Assembly (NCBI GenBank): GCA_030695685.1
Contig: JAUYPT010000139.1
Location: forward strand, 1-10,985
Direction of reading: 5' to 3'
Origin: Nanobdellota archaeon
GTDB taxonomy: Archaea; Nanobdellota; Nanobdellia; Woesearchaeales; GW2011-AR9
Length of the DNA stretch: 10,985 bases
Under the pieces are notes generated by a model. It had not been told where the DNA came from. It ran no database searches and worked only from the letters and a program-made list of their open reading frames with translations. Positions 1 through 6,946 of the stretch are shown piece by piece (position 1 is the first letter of the stretch; each line of letters opens with the position of its first letter). Both the position numbers and the translations under genes were made by a program.

Positions 1-21
1 CACCCTCTTTTTTAATGTCCA

Positions 22-873
22 ATGACTTCCAAAATTACTCCCTCAAAAATAGAAGAACTATCTTATTGTTCTTTTGTGGATGATAATGCCTATTTTGTTC
101 TGACTGATGCCTTGCAGACGATCGGAGATAAATTTGGCGAATATCTAGTGAGTGATGCTGATCTCAATGAAAAGAAACGGAAAATCAGCCATCGCTTGTT
201 TCACATTGAAGATTTGGATGATACTAGATTTAGATTGCATAACATTTACCTTGACGGCAAATTACATATTGTCGATCAAGGCAAAGAATTGCTGGATAAT
301 GGACATAATCACACCCAAGACCAATGGGTTGAATGGTTAAAATCAGACGCAAATGAAGATAAATGGCACTTAGCCAGCGGCCCTTTGTATCATGCTTCTC
401 TCGCGGCACTGCATTATAATCAAGATCATGCAGATGAAGAACAACGAAATTTAATTAAGCAATGCCGTGAAATGCACGCTCAAGATTTTAAAAAACATTG
501 GATGATGACCTCAACGAGAATAATCTATAACTCTCATGGTAAAGATAAAATGATTCATGATTATGATTCTCCACAACAAAAGGAAATAGAATTAGATTTT
601 GTTGGTCCTGATGGTTATATAACTCAAAAATCAAACTTAGAACGAGAAATGAATGCTTTGTTTGGAACAAGTGATCTGGAAGAAGTAGAAAAAGTTTATA
701 GTGCTTTAACAGATGAAAAACCTCGTTTGTGGAGAAATAACTACAAGCCTAGGGTGGAAGATCAGCGGGCTTTGGTGCTTGGCGTCAGCAACGTCATCAC
801 CAGCTTCGACGTCAGTGCTGTCAGCTTTATCGTTAGGCCTGGTCGCGGGTGGTCATGGAGACAAAAAGATTGA
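22..873 (+). CDS. Hypothetical protein with candidate DGR-type variable C-terminus
   Basis: I do not recognise a characterised family. The 283-residue product looks soluble: no signal peptide and no membrane segment. Visible features are a His/Asp/Trp-rich middle (about residues 93-160), a Met-Met-Thr-Ser-Thr-Arg segment at 161-166, a VGPDGYI segment at 194-200, and a GTSDLEEV segment at 215-222. The tail (about 249-283) begins RALVLGV and continues as an alternating small/hydrophobic stretch. An in-frame TAA at 13-15 lies just upstream, so the ATG at 22 is the first possible start. No ribosome binding site is seen and the promoter lies outside the window. Most of the gene is AT-rich with A/T-ending codons, but codons 254-271 all end in C or T (14 of 18 in C). 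That change is typical of a DGR target gene. I have an unverified impression of similar tails in other DPANN hypothetical proteins. The gene converges with the oligosaccharyltransferase gene, 49 bases away. Function is unknown. Confidence 0.8.
   Translation: MTSKITPSKIEELSYCSFVDDNAYFVLTDALQTIGDKFGEYLVSDADLNEKKRKISHRLFHIEDLDDTRFRLHNIYLDGKLHIVDQGKELLDNGHNHTQDQWVEWLKSDANEDKWHLASGPLYHASLAALHYNQDHADEEQRNLIKQCREMHAQDFKKHWMMTSTRIIYNSHGKDKMIHDYDSPQQKEIELDFVGPDGYITQKSNLEREMNALFGTSDLEEVEKVYSALTDEKPRLWRNNYKPRVEDQRALVLGVSNVITSFDVSAVSFIVRPGRGWSWRQKD
784..861 (+). other. Candidate DGR variable region (NNC-codon tract)
   Basis: From V255 to V271 (784-834) all 17 codons end in a pyrimidine: 13 in C and 4 in T. 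They encode almost only V, S, N, I, T, D, A and F. Every one of the C-ending set except TTC is a short walk from AAC by changing bases 1 and 2. This is the footprint of adenine-directed mutagenesis of a template rich in AAC. F262, V264, A266 and F269 alternate and may be fixed scaffold positions, but this is inference. A GC-rich stretch follows at about 838-858 (R272 to W279) and lies where an initiation-of-mutagenic-homing sequence would sit. No matching template repeat, reverse transcriptase or accessory gene is present in the window. Confidence 0.55.
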
Positions 874-922
874 ACAAGTCTTGCTATTTTGATAACAACG
901 TCATAACCATAAACTTTTGAAC

Positions 923-3900
923 TTATACATTTAATGATTGGTTAATCACTATGCTTCCATTGACTTCTTTTGGCTTAAAATAAACTTTATTCTCCTGCTG
1001 GCATTCATAATCAACCTTCCAGGTGATGATCCTTTCTCCGGTTACTTGCTGAAGATCATCAAACTTGTGGAAACAGTGTAAACCATGCCCTTCGAAGAAA
1101 AATAACCGTGTAAACAGTCCAGCAGCTTGTAAAGGATCCGTAAACAGAGCAAGATAGTTGTCACCTTTCGGTATGAGAACAAGAGAAAAGCCCATTTTGG
1201 TATCAGATAACTCTTTTTCAACAACGCCTGACGGTGTTGCATACACCAATGAATCTGGTTTTAGTGTCGTATCTGCTTCACTATACGCATCGTGTATGTC
1301 CATCGTAACGATAATTGTCAATTCACCGCCGTCCACAGAACCTTTGCAGCGGAAGGTATTTCCGGCTCCTTTTTCGCATAATCGTGGTTCCGAAATATAC
1401 CTTGGCCAGGGCGCAATCCAGTCGTCTGCCTTCGTTGTTTGAATCTGATGATGCGTTTCTTCTGCTTCTTCTTCCGTCATGTCAAAGTTGGTCATAAGAT
1501 AATTAACGGCTTCCATTCTGGATAGTTTAACCGTGTTCTGATACATCGTAGCCTTTTCAAAATTCCAGCTGCCAAAATGGCCCCAGACGCCAGCTTTTTT
1601 GACCATATCTTCGGATGTGATAAAATAATTTGGTATAATGTCTTGACAGTGCGTATACTGCTGCATGGTGCTGGCTTGTTCTTCCGTCAAGCCTAGTTTC
1701 TTATATTCTTGATACGCCATACTACTGTCAGCAAGAGGCAGAACGGTGTTAAGAATGCGTATCGATTTTAGATTGTCGCCGGTGAACTGATCAAGCGTAT
1801 CAACTGCCGTTTCCTGGGCACAGTTTAACATCCGTAAAATTCCAACTGCTTCTGCTTCAGTATCAGAGAGGAGTGCTTTTCCTACCCAATAAATTCGTTC
1901 TCCCTGATCGCCGCCGTCAAAGGTAACCATTCTTTCCGCAACGGCGACAAACCAATGCCCAAAATCCCACCAGCTAGTAATAATGGCTCGTTCTGAATCC
2001 ATCTTTATTTTAGTGAGTGTAGTATACCAGGCATCATTCATCAATGGAAATTCATTTTTTGCTACGGTCTGCGCATCGGAAAATGGGCTGATGATCAGCA
2101 AGCCAAGTACTGCAAGTACAAGCACTTTGCTCAATTTTAAATCTAGATGAATTCCATCGTGAAGCCAGCGGCTTGATTTTTTCCACAAGAAGCCTAGAGA
2201 AGAACCAAGCGCAAGAGCAAATCCTGGCGCCATCAAGAGTGCAAAGCGCATTCCTTTCGTATAAGCATAGGCTGTTGCGGTTAACCAGATTATCAGCAGC
2301 AGTGGATACATAACATTAATTTCTTCATTAAAGTATATCATTGTAACAAGACCAATAATTATTGGAAGGCTAAAAGTTATGACAAAGGTGAGAGGATTAT
2401 TGAGATATTCCTTCCCATAAAGAATAATCAGGTAGTAAAGGCCAGACCCCGCACCATACCAGAGATTAAATGCATTTCTTTTACTGCTGGTGATTACTAA
2501 AAAGATTATTCCCATCAGGGCAAGCCAGAATACTAAAATTCCCCCCATTTGATCAATAATCGTACTCAGTTGATTTGTATTAAACTCTGCAACAGTGGTA
2601 AGTACATTTGGCCAAATCTTTGTGAGGCCTACCTCTTTCAGGGCTATGAAGCGGAGAGGACGGCCAAACCCACGATGGAAAGTTCTGAAACTGTCGAAAA
2701 GCGAAACAAAAATTCCGGAACTGATAAGATACGCTGCTATGAGGTGGATATGCTTTTGAATGGATTCATTTGTAATCAGGCTTCGACTATTTTTCGTATG
2801 AATCATTTGTTGTAGTACTTTTAATAATAATGATAGTATTATTGCTCCAAGAACGAATAAAAAGACCGCAGACCATCCTGTCCAGGCAGCAGCATAGATG
2901 CCGACGGTAAACCCAGCGAGAATGGAAAATAACCATAATCTCTTTTTCGTTTCTGCGGTGTACGCCTCCAGGAAAAACCAGGAAATGAATAAAGGGAAGA
3001 AAACGCTGTAAGAATCAGTATCGGAAAATCCTGCCACTGTTCTTGAAACCAGAGGAGCGTTGAGAGCAAAAAACAGCGCTGCAAAAAGACCTCCTGCATT
3101 TCCGGCAAGTTTCCTGCCAATGCAGAAAGCAGGAATAATTGCTATTGCGATGAGGAAAACCGGCAGCAGGAACATTGTCCTCATCAGCGAGATGTTCGGA
3201 TTAATGAACGACAGTACTTTAAAGAAGTACGCCCCGACGTATGGGTGCAGCTGGAACGACGATCTTTTATCTAATCGACCATCACGCAGCGTAAAATATG
3301 ATTCATCGTTTATTTTTTTGTCGCCGAGATGCCCATGATGAACGACATTTCTCGCTTCGCTGTACCAGAGGTAAGGATCGATACCTAAAAGATAGGTATC
3401 ACCATTGGCATCCGAAAACTGATTCTTAAACTCTGTTGAAAGCTGGGCAATATCAGCAGCAATACTTTTTTTGTTTTGCAGCATAAACTTTTCAATTTCT
3501 TTCTGCACTAATGATTCTCTGTTCTGAAGAGGGAGATGGGGATACTGCTGATTAATCTGCGCTTCTAATTGTTGTCTGTAAAAGAAATTAACTTGATTTT
3601 CTGCCCACTGTTCAGTAATTGGCAACGAAGACGGCATCATTCGTATATATGTTGATGCCGTTATGGCAATGATCATAAAGAGAATTGGAATCAGCCATTT
3701 TTGGTTCTTTTTCATGAACGTAAAAACGGAGGTAAAATTTAATGATTCTGTTGTACTATTCCTTGTTTCTTCTTGTGTTGCAGAATCTGTTTTTGAGGTA
3801 GTTATTATGTTCTGGATAGTTTTTTTTGCAGTACGCGTAAAATCGCTAACATTAAATTTCTTAGGACTCGGATGAGAAGGAACAGATTCCTTATTCTCTG

Positions 3901-4087
3901 ACCATTTTGTAAACAGCGTCTTTGCTTTCGCTGCTACTGCACTGAGGTCAAGAATAGTATCTTCTTCTTGAGATGCATTTACTTTTTGTGATTCCATCTG
4001 ATAAGTATTTTCTGATATAATATCAGTGGACTTTGTACTTTTATCGTTGCTTTCTGCAGTGTCAGAATAATCTTTCTCTAATCCCAT
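923..4087 (-). CDS. aglB: Oligosaccharyltransferase, AglB/STT3 family
   Basis: Catalytic subunit of N-glycosylation: it transfers oligosaccharide from a dolichol-type lipid carrier to Asn in Asn-X-Ser/Thr sequons on the outer face of the membrane. Family motifs appear in order. The first acidic motif is GIDPYLW (D237). The second is SDTDSY (D356, D358), expected to bind the divalent metal. The TVAE loop motif spans 498-501 (E501). The hallmark WWDFG is at 706-710 and starts the extracellular globular domain that recognises the sequon. About 12-13 membrane segments lie between residues 131 and 670. The C-terminal domain holds six cysteines (756, 814, 904, 914, 1005, 1029), possibly disulfides. 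Oddities: residues 1-125 are a hydrophilic Ser/Thr/Glu/Lys-rich extension before the first membrane helix (131-150), and about 75 residues (160-235) precede the first acidic motif. Met125 is a possible alternative start giving a family-like N-terminus. I keep the upstream ATG because the frame stays open and a TATA box lies at 4123-4130. Confidence 0.95.
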   Translation of the reverse strand: MGLEKDYSDTAESNDKSTKSTDIISENTYQMESQKVNASQEEDTILDLSAVAAKAKTLFTKWSENKESVPSHPSPKKFNVSDFTRTAKKTIQNIITTSKTDSATQEETRNSTTESLNFTSVFTFMKKNQKWLIPILFMIIAITASTYIRMMPSSLPITEQWAENQVNFFYRQQLEAQINQQYPHLPLQNRESLVQKEIEKFMLQNKKSIAADIAQLSTEFKNQFSDANGDTYLLGIDPYLWYSEARNVVHHGHLGDKKINDESYFTLRDGRLDKRSSFQLHPYVGAYFFKVLSFINPNISLMRTMFLLPVFLIAIAIIPAFCIGRKLAGNAGGLFAALFFALNAPLVSRTVAGFSDTDSYSVFFPLFISWFFLEAYTAETKKRLWLFSILAGFTVGIYAAAWTGWSAVFLFVLGAIILSLLLKVLQQMIHTKNSRSLITNESIQKHIHLIAAYLISSGIFVSLFDSFRTFHRGFGRPLRFIALKEVGLTKIWPNVLTTVAEFNTNQLSTIIDQMGGILVFWLALMGIIFLVITSSKRNAFNLWYGAGSGLYYLIILYGKEYLNNPLTFVITFSLPIIIGLVTMIYFNEEINVMYPLLLIIWLTATAYAYTKGMRFALLMAPGFALALGSSLGFLWKKSSRWLHDGIHLDLKLSKVLVLAVLGLLIISPFSDAQTVAKNEFPLMNDAWYTTLTKIKMDSERAIITSWWDFGHWFVAVAERMVTFDGGDQGERIYWVGKALLSDTEAEAVGILRMLNCAQETAVDTLDQFTGDNLKSIRILNTVLPLADSSMAYQEYKKLGLTEEQASTMQQYTHCQDIIPNYFITSEDMVKKAGVWGHFGSWNFEKATMYQNTVKLSRMEAVNYLMTNFDMTEEEAEETHHQIQTTKADDWIAPWPRYISEPRLCEKGAGNTFRCKGSVDGGELTIIVTMDIHDAYSEADTTLKPDSLVYATPSGVVEKELSDTKMGFSLVLIPKGDNYLALFTDPLQAAGLFTRLFFFEGHGLHCFHKFDDLQQVTGERIITWKVDYECQQENKVYFKPKEVNGSIVINQSLNV

Positions 4088-4122
4088 AAAAACCCCTTAC
4101 TGCCGCTTAAAATTGGAGTTTG

Positions 4123-4130
4123 TTTATAAA
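4123..4130 (-). promoter_or_regulatory. TATA box for aglB
   Basis: TTTATAAA, self-complementary, is centred about 40 bases upstream of the aglB ATG at 4087. An archaeal start site about 26 bases downstream would leave a leader of about 14 bases. The leader contains a short G run (AAGGGG) about 6 bases before the ATG, which might act as a weak ribosome binding site. The box lies in the 122-base divergent region shared with the MBF1 gene. Confidence 0.5.
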
Positions 4131-4163
4131 ATTTATTGTAGCCTATAGAGGTTATCTTTAAAA

Positions 4164-4190
4164 CTATAAATCCATTACATTTTAATATAA
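4164..4190 (+). promoter_or_regulatory. Candidate TATA elements for MBF1 gene
   Basis: Two candidates lie on the plus strand: CTATAAAT at 4164-4171, centred about 42 bases before the ATG at 4210, and TAATATAA at 4183-4190, centred about 24 bases before it. The nearer one would give an essentially leaderless mRNA, the farther one a leader of about 15 bases. I cannot choose between them from sequence alone. No Shine-Dalgarno sequence precedes the ATG. Confidence 0.4.
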
Positions 4191-4209
4191 GTTTTTCTCT
4201 CGTAGCAGC

Positions 4210-4659
4210 ATGGCTCAATGTGAAATGTGCGGCAAAGCAGCAGCAGCTGTAGTTATCGATGTCGAAGGCAGTAATTTAAGTGTCTGTCCTTCCTGTTCAG
4301 GGTATGGGACAGTTACAAAAAATTTCTCTGTAACTTCTTCACTGCAGCGTTATAGTTATACGAAAGAAACGCCTGAATGGAGCGTCGTTTCTGATTATGC
4401 CTCTCAAATCCGAAGATCACGTGAGCGCAAAGGGATGAGCCATGATGATTTTTCAAAGTTATTACAAGAAAGAGAAACTGTTATTTCCAAATGGGAAGCA
4501 GGAACGTTAAAGCCGTCTGTGGACACTGCCCGTAGATTAGAGCGTATCCTGGGCATTAAACTGGTGCAGGAAGATGTTATCGAGAAGAGTGCTGTTACTA
4601 CTACCACAAAAAGCGATGAGTTGACACTAGGAGATTTTGTGAAGATAAGGAAACGATAA
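4210..4659 (+). CDS. MBF1-like transcription factor (zinc ribbon + HTH_XRE)
   Basis: Archaeal homologue of multiprotein bridging factor 1, a cytoplasmic DNA- or translation-associated regulator; in eukaryotes MBF1 links activators to TBP. The 149-residue length fits the archaeal family. An N-terminal zinc ribbon has C4-x2-C7 and C26-x2-C29. A linker follows (about 31-60), then a helix-turn-helix of the XRE/Cro type (about 63-120). It contains QIRRSRERKGMS, the turn and recognition helix around ERETVISKWEAGTLKPS, and the closing helix TARRLERILGIKL. The Zn ribbon plus XRE order is diagnostic of archaeal MBF1. The short tail (121-149) ends in a basic IRKR. The gene is transcribed alone, divergently from aglB, and is followed at once by a structured intergenic element. 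The ATG is supported by CEMC lying immediately after it, which leaves no room for a later start. Confidence 0.93.
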   Translation: MAQCEMCGKAAAAVVIDVEGSNLSVCPSCSGYGTVTKNFSVTSSLQRYSYTKETPEWSVVSDYASQIRRSRERKGMSHDDFSKLLQERETVISKWEAGTLKPSVDTARRLERILGIKLVQEDVIEKSAVTTTTKSDELTLGDFVKIRKR

Positions 4660-4660
4660 T

Positions 4661-4774
4661 TTATTACTCGCTGGGTTTAATACCCCGTTGTGCACAGTGA
4701 AACAGACGATTTCACTGGCACACCAATAAAGTCGTTGCTTTATTGTGTGCTCTGCAACGAGCAGCGAGTAATAA
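4661..4774. repeat. Structured intergenic element A with 13-bp terminal inverted repeat
   Basis: The perfect 13-base arms TTATTACTCGCTG (4661-4673) and CAGCGAGTAATAA (4762-4774) enclose an inner CGTTG/CAACG pair (4686-4690 / 4755-4759). Two strong hairpins lie inside. The first is CAGTGAAA/TTTCACTG (4695-4702 / 4710-4717) with a 7-base loop. The second is 13 bp with one bulged C (4718-4731 / 4738-4750) and a TCGTTG loop. Together they form a closed multibranch fold starting two bases after the MBF1 stop codon. It could be a MITE-like element, a small structured RNA, or a bidirectional terminator between convergent genes. No target-site duplication is clear. Confidence 0.6.
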
Positions 4775-4776
4775 CC

Positions 4777-4926
4777 AGAAATCCGTCTTGAAAATCGCCG
4801 AATACCCCGTAGCTTGCTGCGGAGCATAAAATAAAGCGGTAACTTTATTTTAGCTCAGAAAAGAAATCGTTGTTTCTTTTCTTGAGTGAGCATAGCGAAC
4901 GGTGGGTAGGCGATTTTAGGATTTCT
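4777..4926. repeat. Structured intergenic element B, partner of element A
   Basis: The outer arms are AGAAATCC (4777-4784) plus AAAATCGCC (4791-4799), pairing with GGCGATTTT (4909-4917) and GGATTTCT (4919-4926). That is 17 pairs with a 6/1 internal bulge. Inside are three hairpins: CCGTAG/CTGCGG (4807-4822), a 13-bp stem with one bulge and loop CGGTAA (4822-4856), and a 13-bp stem with one bulge and loop TCGTTG (4854-4886). The last two share three bases and cannot both be fully formed. The block AATACCCCGT occurs here (4801-4810) and in element A (4679-4688). The CCGTAG hairpin resembles REP-like palindromes, but I cannot assign a family. Confidence 0.55.
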
Positions 4927-4930
4927 GTGT

Positions 4931-5629
4931 TTATTCTGGCTTAAATATCCCGCATTCCTGAGGAATTTCTCCTTCCAATCGTTCAAATCCACTGCAAATT
5001 TGTTCCATCAGTGTTTTGACAGGCGTATGCCCTTGAAAGACTTTTTCTTCAACAACAACAGCAGGATAGTGAGAAATATTATACGATGTCAACAGTATTG
5101 TAATCATTGGCTCTTCCAGAAATCCGGAATCAAACGAAAAAATGAGCACTTTTGGGCCAAATAATTTTTTGAGATAATCTAATATTCGCCCTTGCGTGTC
5201 AAACTGGTTCTCATCATAAAAATAAATAACTTTAATGCTGTTTTGCGGGCATTTTTTGTCGATATCCTGCGAAATTAACAAAAATTGAATTTCCGTGAGA
5301 AAATAATCACGCAGCTGCAGGTCAAATTCTTCCCCATTAAGAACTGATTTTTGCTCGTAATCGATAATAACTCTGCCTTTTTTTTCCAATTCATTGATAT
5401 TGCTTTCGAGGATCTGATTTAAAGCGGCGCAGTCAGCGATGCCGGAGTCAATATATTTCTGCTGCAGCTGTAAACTGAGCAGATTTACTTTCTCCTGAAG
5501 GTTTATCTGCGTGGAATCGTTAAGGCGGGCATTTTCCAGCATTGCCCCGAAAACAATGCCGCCGGCAAAAATAACCAATGTTAAGAACAGTGCGATGACA
5601 TATTTTTTAACGCTGATCCGACGCTCCAT
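4931..5629 (-). CDS. Membrane-anchored thioredoxin-like protein lacking CxxC
   Basis: The 232-residue protein has an N-terminal signal anchor: basic MERRISVKK, then hydrophobic 10-29. A helical, coiled-coil-prone linker follows (about 38-125), then a thioredoxin-like domain (about 131-215). The fold is suggested by the strand SIKVIYFYDE (131-140), a helix, a second strand (KVLIFSFD, 160-167), a segment with Tyr-Pro-Ala at 188-190 where thioredoxins carry the cis-proline, a strand VVVEEKVFQG and a final helix. Where the active-site CxxC should follow the first strand there is NQFDTQG, so classical redox catalysis is unlikely. Four other cysteines (67, 127, 212, 226) could form structural disulfides. 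The domain should face the outside, near the glycosylation machinery, so a chaperone or scaffold role is possible but unproven. The gene lies 57 bases downstream of the GT2 gene and has its own TATA-like box at 5653-5660. Start: the only Met before the anchor. Confidence 0.7.
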   Translation of the reverse strand: MERRISVKKYVIALFLTLVIFAGGIVFGAMLENARLNDSTQINLQEKVNLLSLQLQQKYIDSGIADCAALNQILESNINELEKKGRVIIDYEQKSVLNGEEFDLQLRDYFLTEIQFLLISQDIDKKCPQNSIKVIYFYDENQFDTQGRILDYLKKLFGPKVLIFSFDSGFLEEPMITILLTSYNISHYPAVVVEEKVFQGHTPVKTLMEQICSGFERLEGEIPQECGIFKPE

Positions 5630-5652
5630 AGTAAAATTCTGCAGAATACTCT

Positions 5653-5660
5653 TATTTAAA
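5653..5660 (-). promoter_or_regulatory. TATA box for the thioredoxin-like gene
   Basis: TATTTAAA on the plus strand (TTTAAATA on the coding strand) is centred about 27 bases upstream of the ATG at 5629. This is the spacing expected for a leaderless archaeal transcript. It suggests transcription independent of the upstream glycosyltransferase operon. Confidence 0.5.
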
Positions 5661-5686
5661 CTTTATGACACTCAATCTCAAACTTC

Positions 5687-6946
5687 TCACGACCAAGAAT
5701 TTTTTTTCCGGGAGACAAAGAGAAAAGCAATATAAATCCAGACTATTGCCAGGAAGAAAGAATAAATCAGCAGATACGTTGTCAGTGACATCCATGTTCT
5801 TCCATAATTGGTAATCTTCTCTTTAACGAGCTTATAGGAATAAATCATCACAAAAAAGCTTATTCCCAGTAGTGTTGTGGCAATGAATAATTTAAAAAAA
5901 GGCAGGCTTAAAAAATTAAATCTGAATTCGAGATTAGCAAGAAGCGTTAGGACATCAAAATGAATTGCGTTGAGGGCTGTAAACCATTCCCACAGCTTCA
6001 TAAAGGCTTCTCTCATCAGGGTAGCCATTAAAATAATCGCAATAACCCCTGAAAGAAGAATCGTCGGCATGCGCAGGAATCCAAAGTCACCATATTTAGC
6101 ATTAAACATTAACTTTCTATACTGCAGGGAATTGTCAACTGATCCTTTATACCAGCGGACACGCTGTGTAAAGAGATGTTTCCAGGTTTTTGGCGCCGTT
6201 GTTTCGACAATGGCATCAAATGTTTGGACAATCTTATAATGATATTTCTGCAGGCGGATGGCAATTTCTAAATCTTCTGTGATCGTATTCTCATCATAGC
6301 CGCCGATATTTTTGATCACTTCCGTCCTGTAAATGCTGAATGGTCCTGGTGTAACATGGATGCAGTCTAATCGCGCATTCAGCAATTTGTAAAACATATT
6401 AATGATATATTCACACCACTGCACTTTCTGCAGCACGTTTTCCGGGCTTTTAACTTTAAGCAAGGGGCAGACAGCTGCAACAGTGCGATTTTCAAAATAC
6501 GGCAGCATTTCCTGGAGAGCAGCAGGATGGACAAAAGAGTCGGCGTCAAGACAGGCAAAAAATTCTCCCTGCGCAACTTTTAACCCTTCATTCATAGCCC
6601 GCGCCTTTCCCGCATTGTCCTGATTCCTGAGGATGATTTTTCGTGCAGGATGAGTTCTGATAAATTCAGTAACATACTCTTTTGTTTTATCTTTGGAACC
6701 ATCATTGACAACAATAATTTCTATTTTATCTGCAGGATAGTCTAAATTGACTAACGATGTCAGCGTTGCAACAATGGATTCTTCTTCATTATATGCCGGT
6801 ACAATCACCGAAAAAAAAGGAGTGTTGTGTTTTTTGCTGCGTTTGAGGTCACTTTCCGTGAACAAAACCAGGAGCCAGAAGATGGAGAGGAACAATAAAA
6901 TAAAATATGTACTGAATAAAACACCATCAAGCAATGAAATCATCAT
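5687..6946 (-). CDS. GT2 family processive-type membrane glycosyltransferase
   Basis: Inverting sugar transferase of the GT-A fold, related to the chitin/hyaluronan/cellulose synthase and NodC group. It uses a nucleotide-sugar at the cytoplasmic face and builds or extends a surface glycan; the sugar cannot be told from sequence. The order is an N-terminal membrane helix (about 8-29), the catalytic domain (about 44-270), then four C-terminal membrane segments (about 293-310, 345-368, 388-411 and one weaker). Motifs: PAYNEEES (50-57), NDGSKD (81-86), DAD (134-136, nucleotide-sugar and metal binding), TEDLE (223-227, catalytic base region) and QRVRW (261-265, the Q(R/Q)xRW signature of processive enzymes). 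All key residues are intact. The start overlaps the end of the preceding GT-C-like gene by 20 bases, so the two are probably cotranscribed. A second Met directly after the first could also serve as start. Confidence 0.93.
   Translation of the reverse strand: MMISLLDGVLFSTYFILLFLSIFWLLVLFTESDLKRSKKHNTPFFSVIVPAYNEEESIVATLTSLVNLDYPADKIEIIVVNDGSKDKTKEYVTEFIRTHPARKIILRNQDNAGKARAMNEGLKVAQGEFFACLDADSFVHPAALQEMLPYFENRTVAAVCPLLKVKSPENVLQKVQWCEYIINMFYKLLNARLDCIHVTPGPFSIYRTEVIKNIGGYDENTITEDLEIAIRLQKYHYKIVQTFDAIVETTAPKTWKHLFTQRVRWYKGSVDNSLQYRKLMFNAKYGDFGFLRMPTILLSGVIAIILMATLMREAFMKLWEWFTALNAIHFDVLTLLANLEFRFNFLSLPFFKLFIATTLLGISFFVMIYSYKLVKEKITNYGRTWMSLTTYLLIYSFFLAIVWIYIAFLFVSRKKNSWS

Noticed and set aside
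1042..3875. Several open frames inside aglB on both strands, up to 94 codons
   Set aside because: All are shadows of a gene with clear motifs from end to end.
4627..4827. Minus-strand open frame of 66 codons in the convergent gap
   Set aside because: It lies across the hairpins of elements A and B and the end of MBF1, has an arginine-rich random composition and no promoter. It is explained by the structured DNA.
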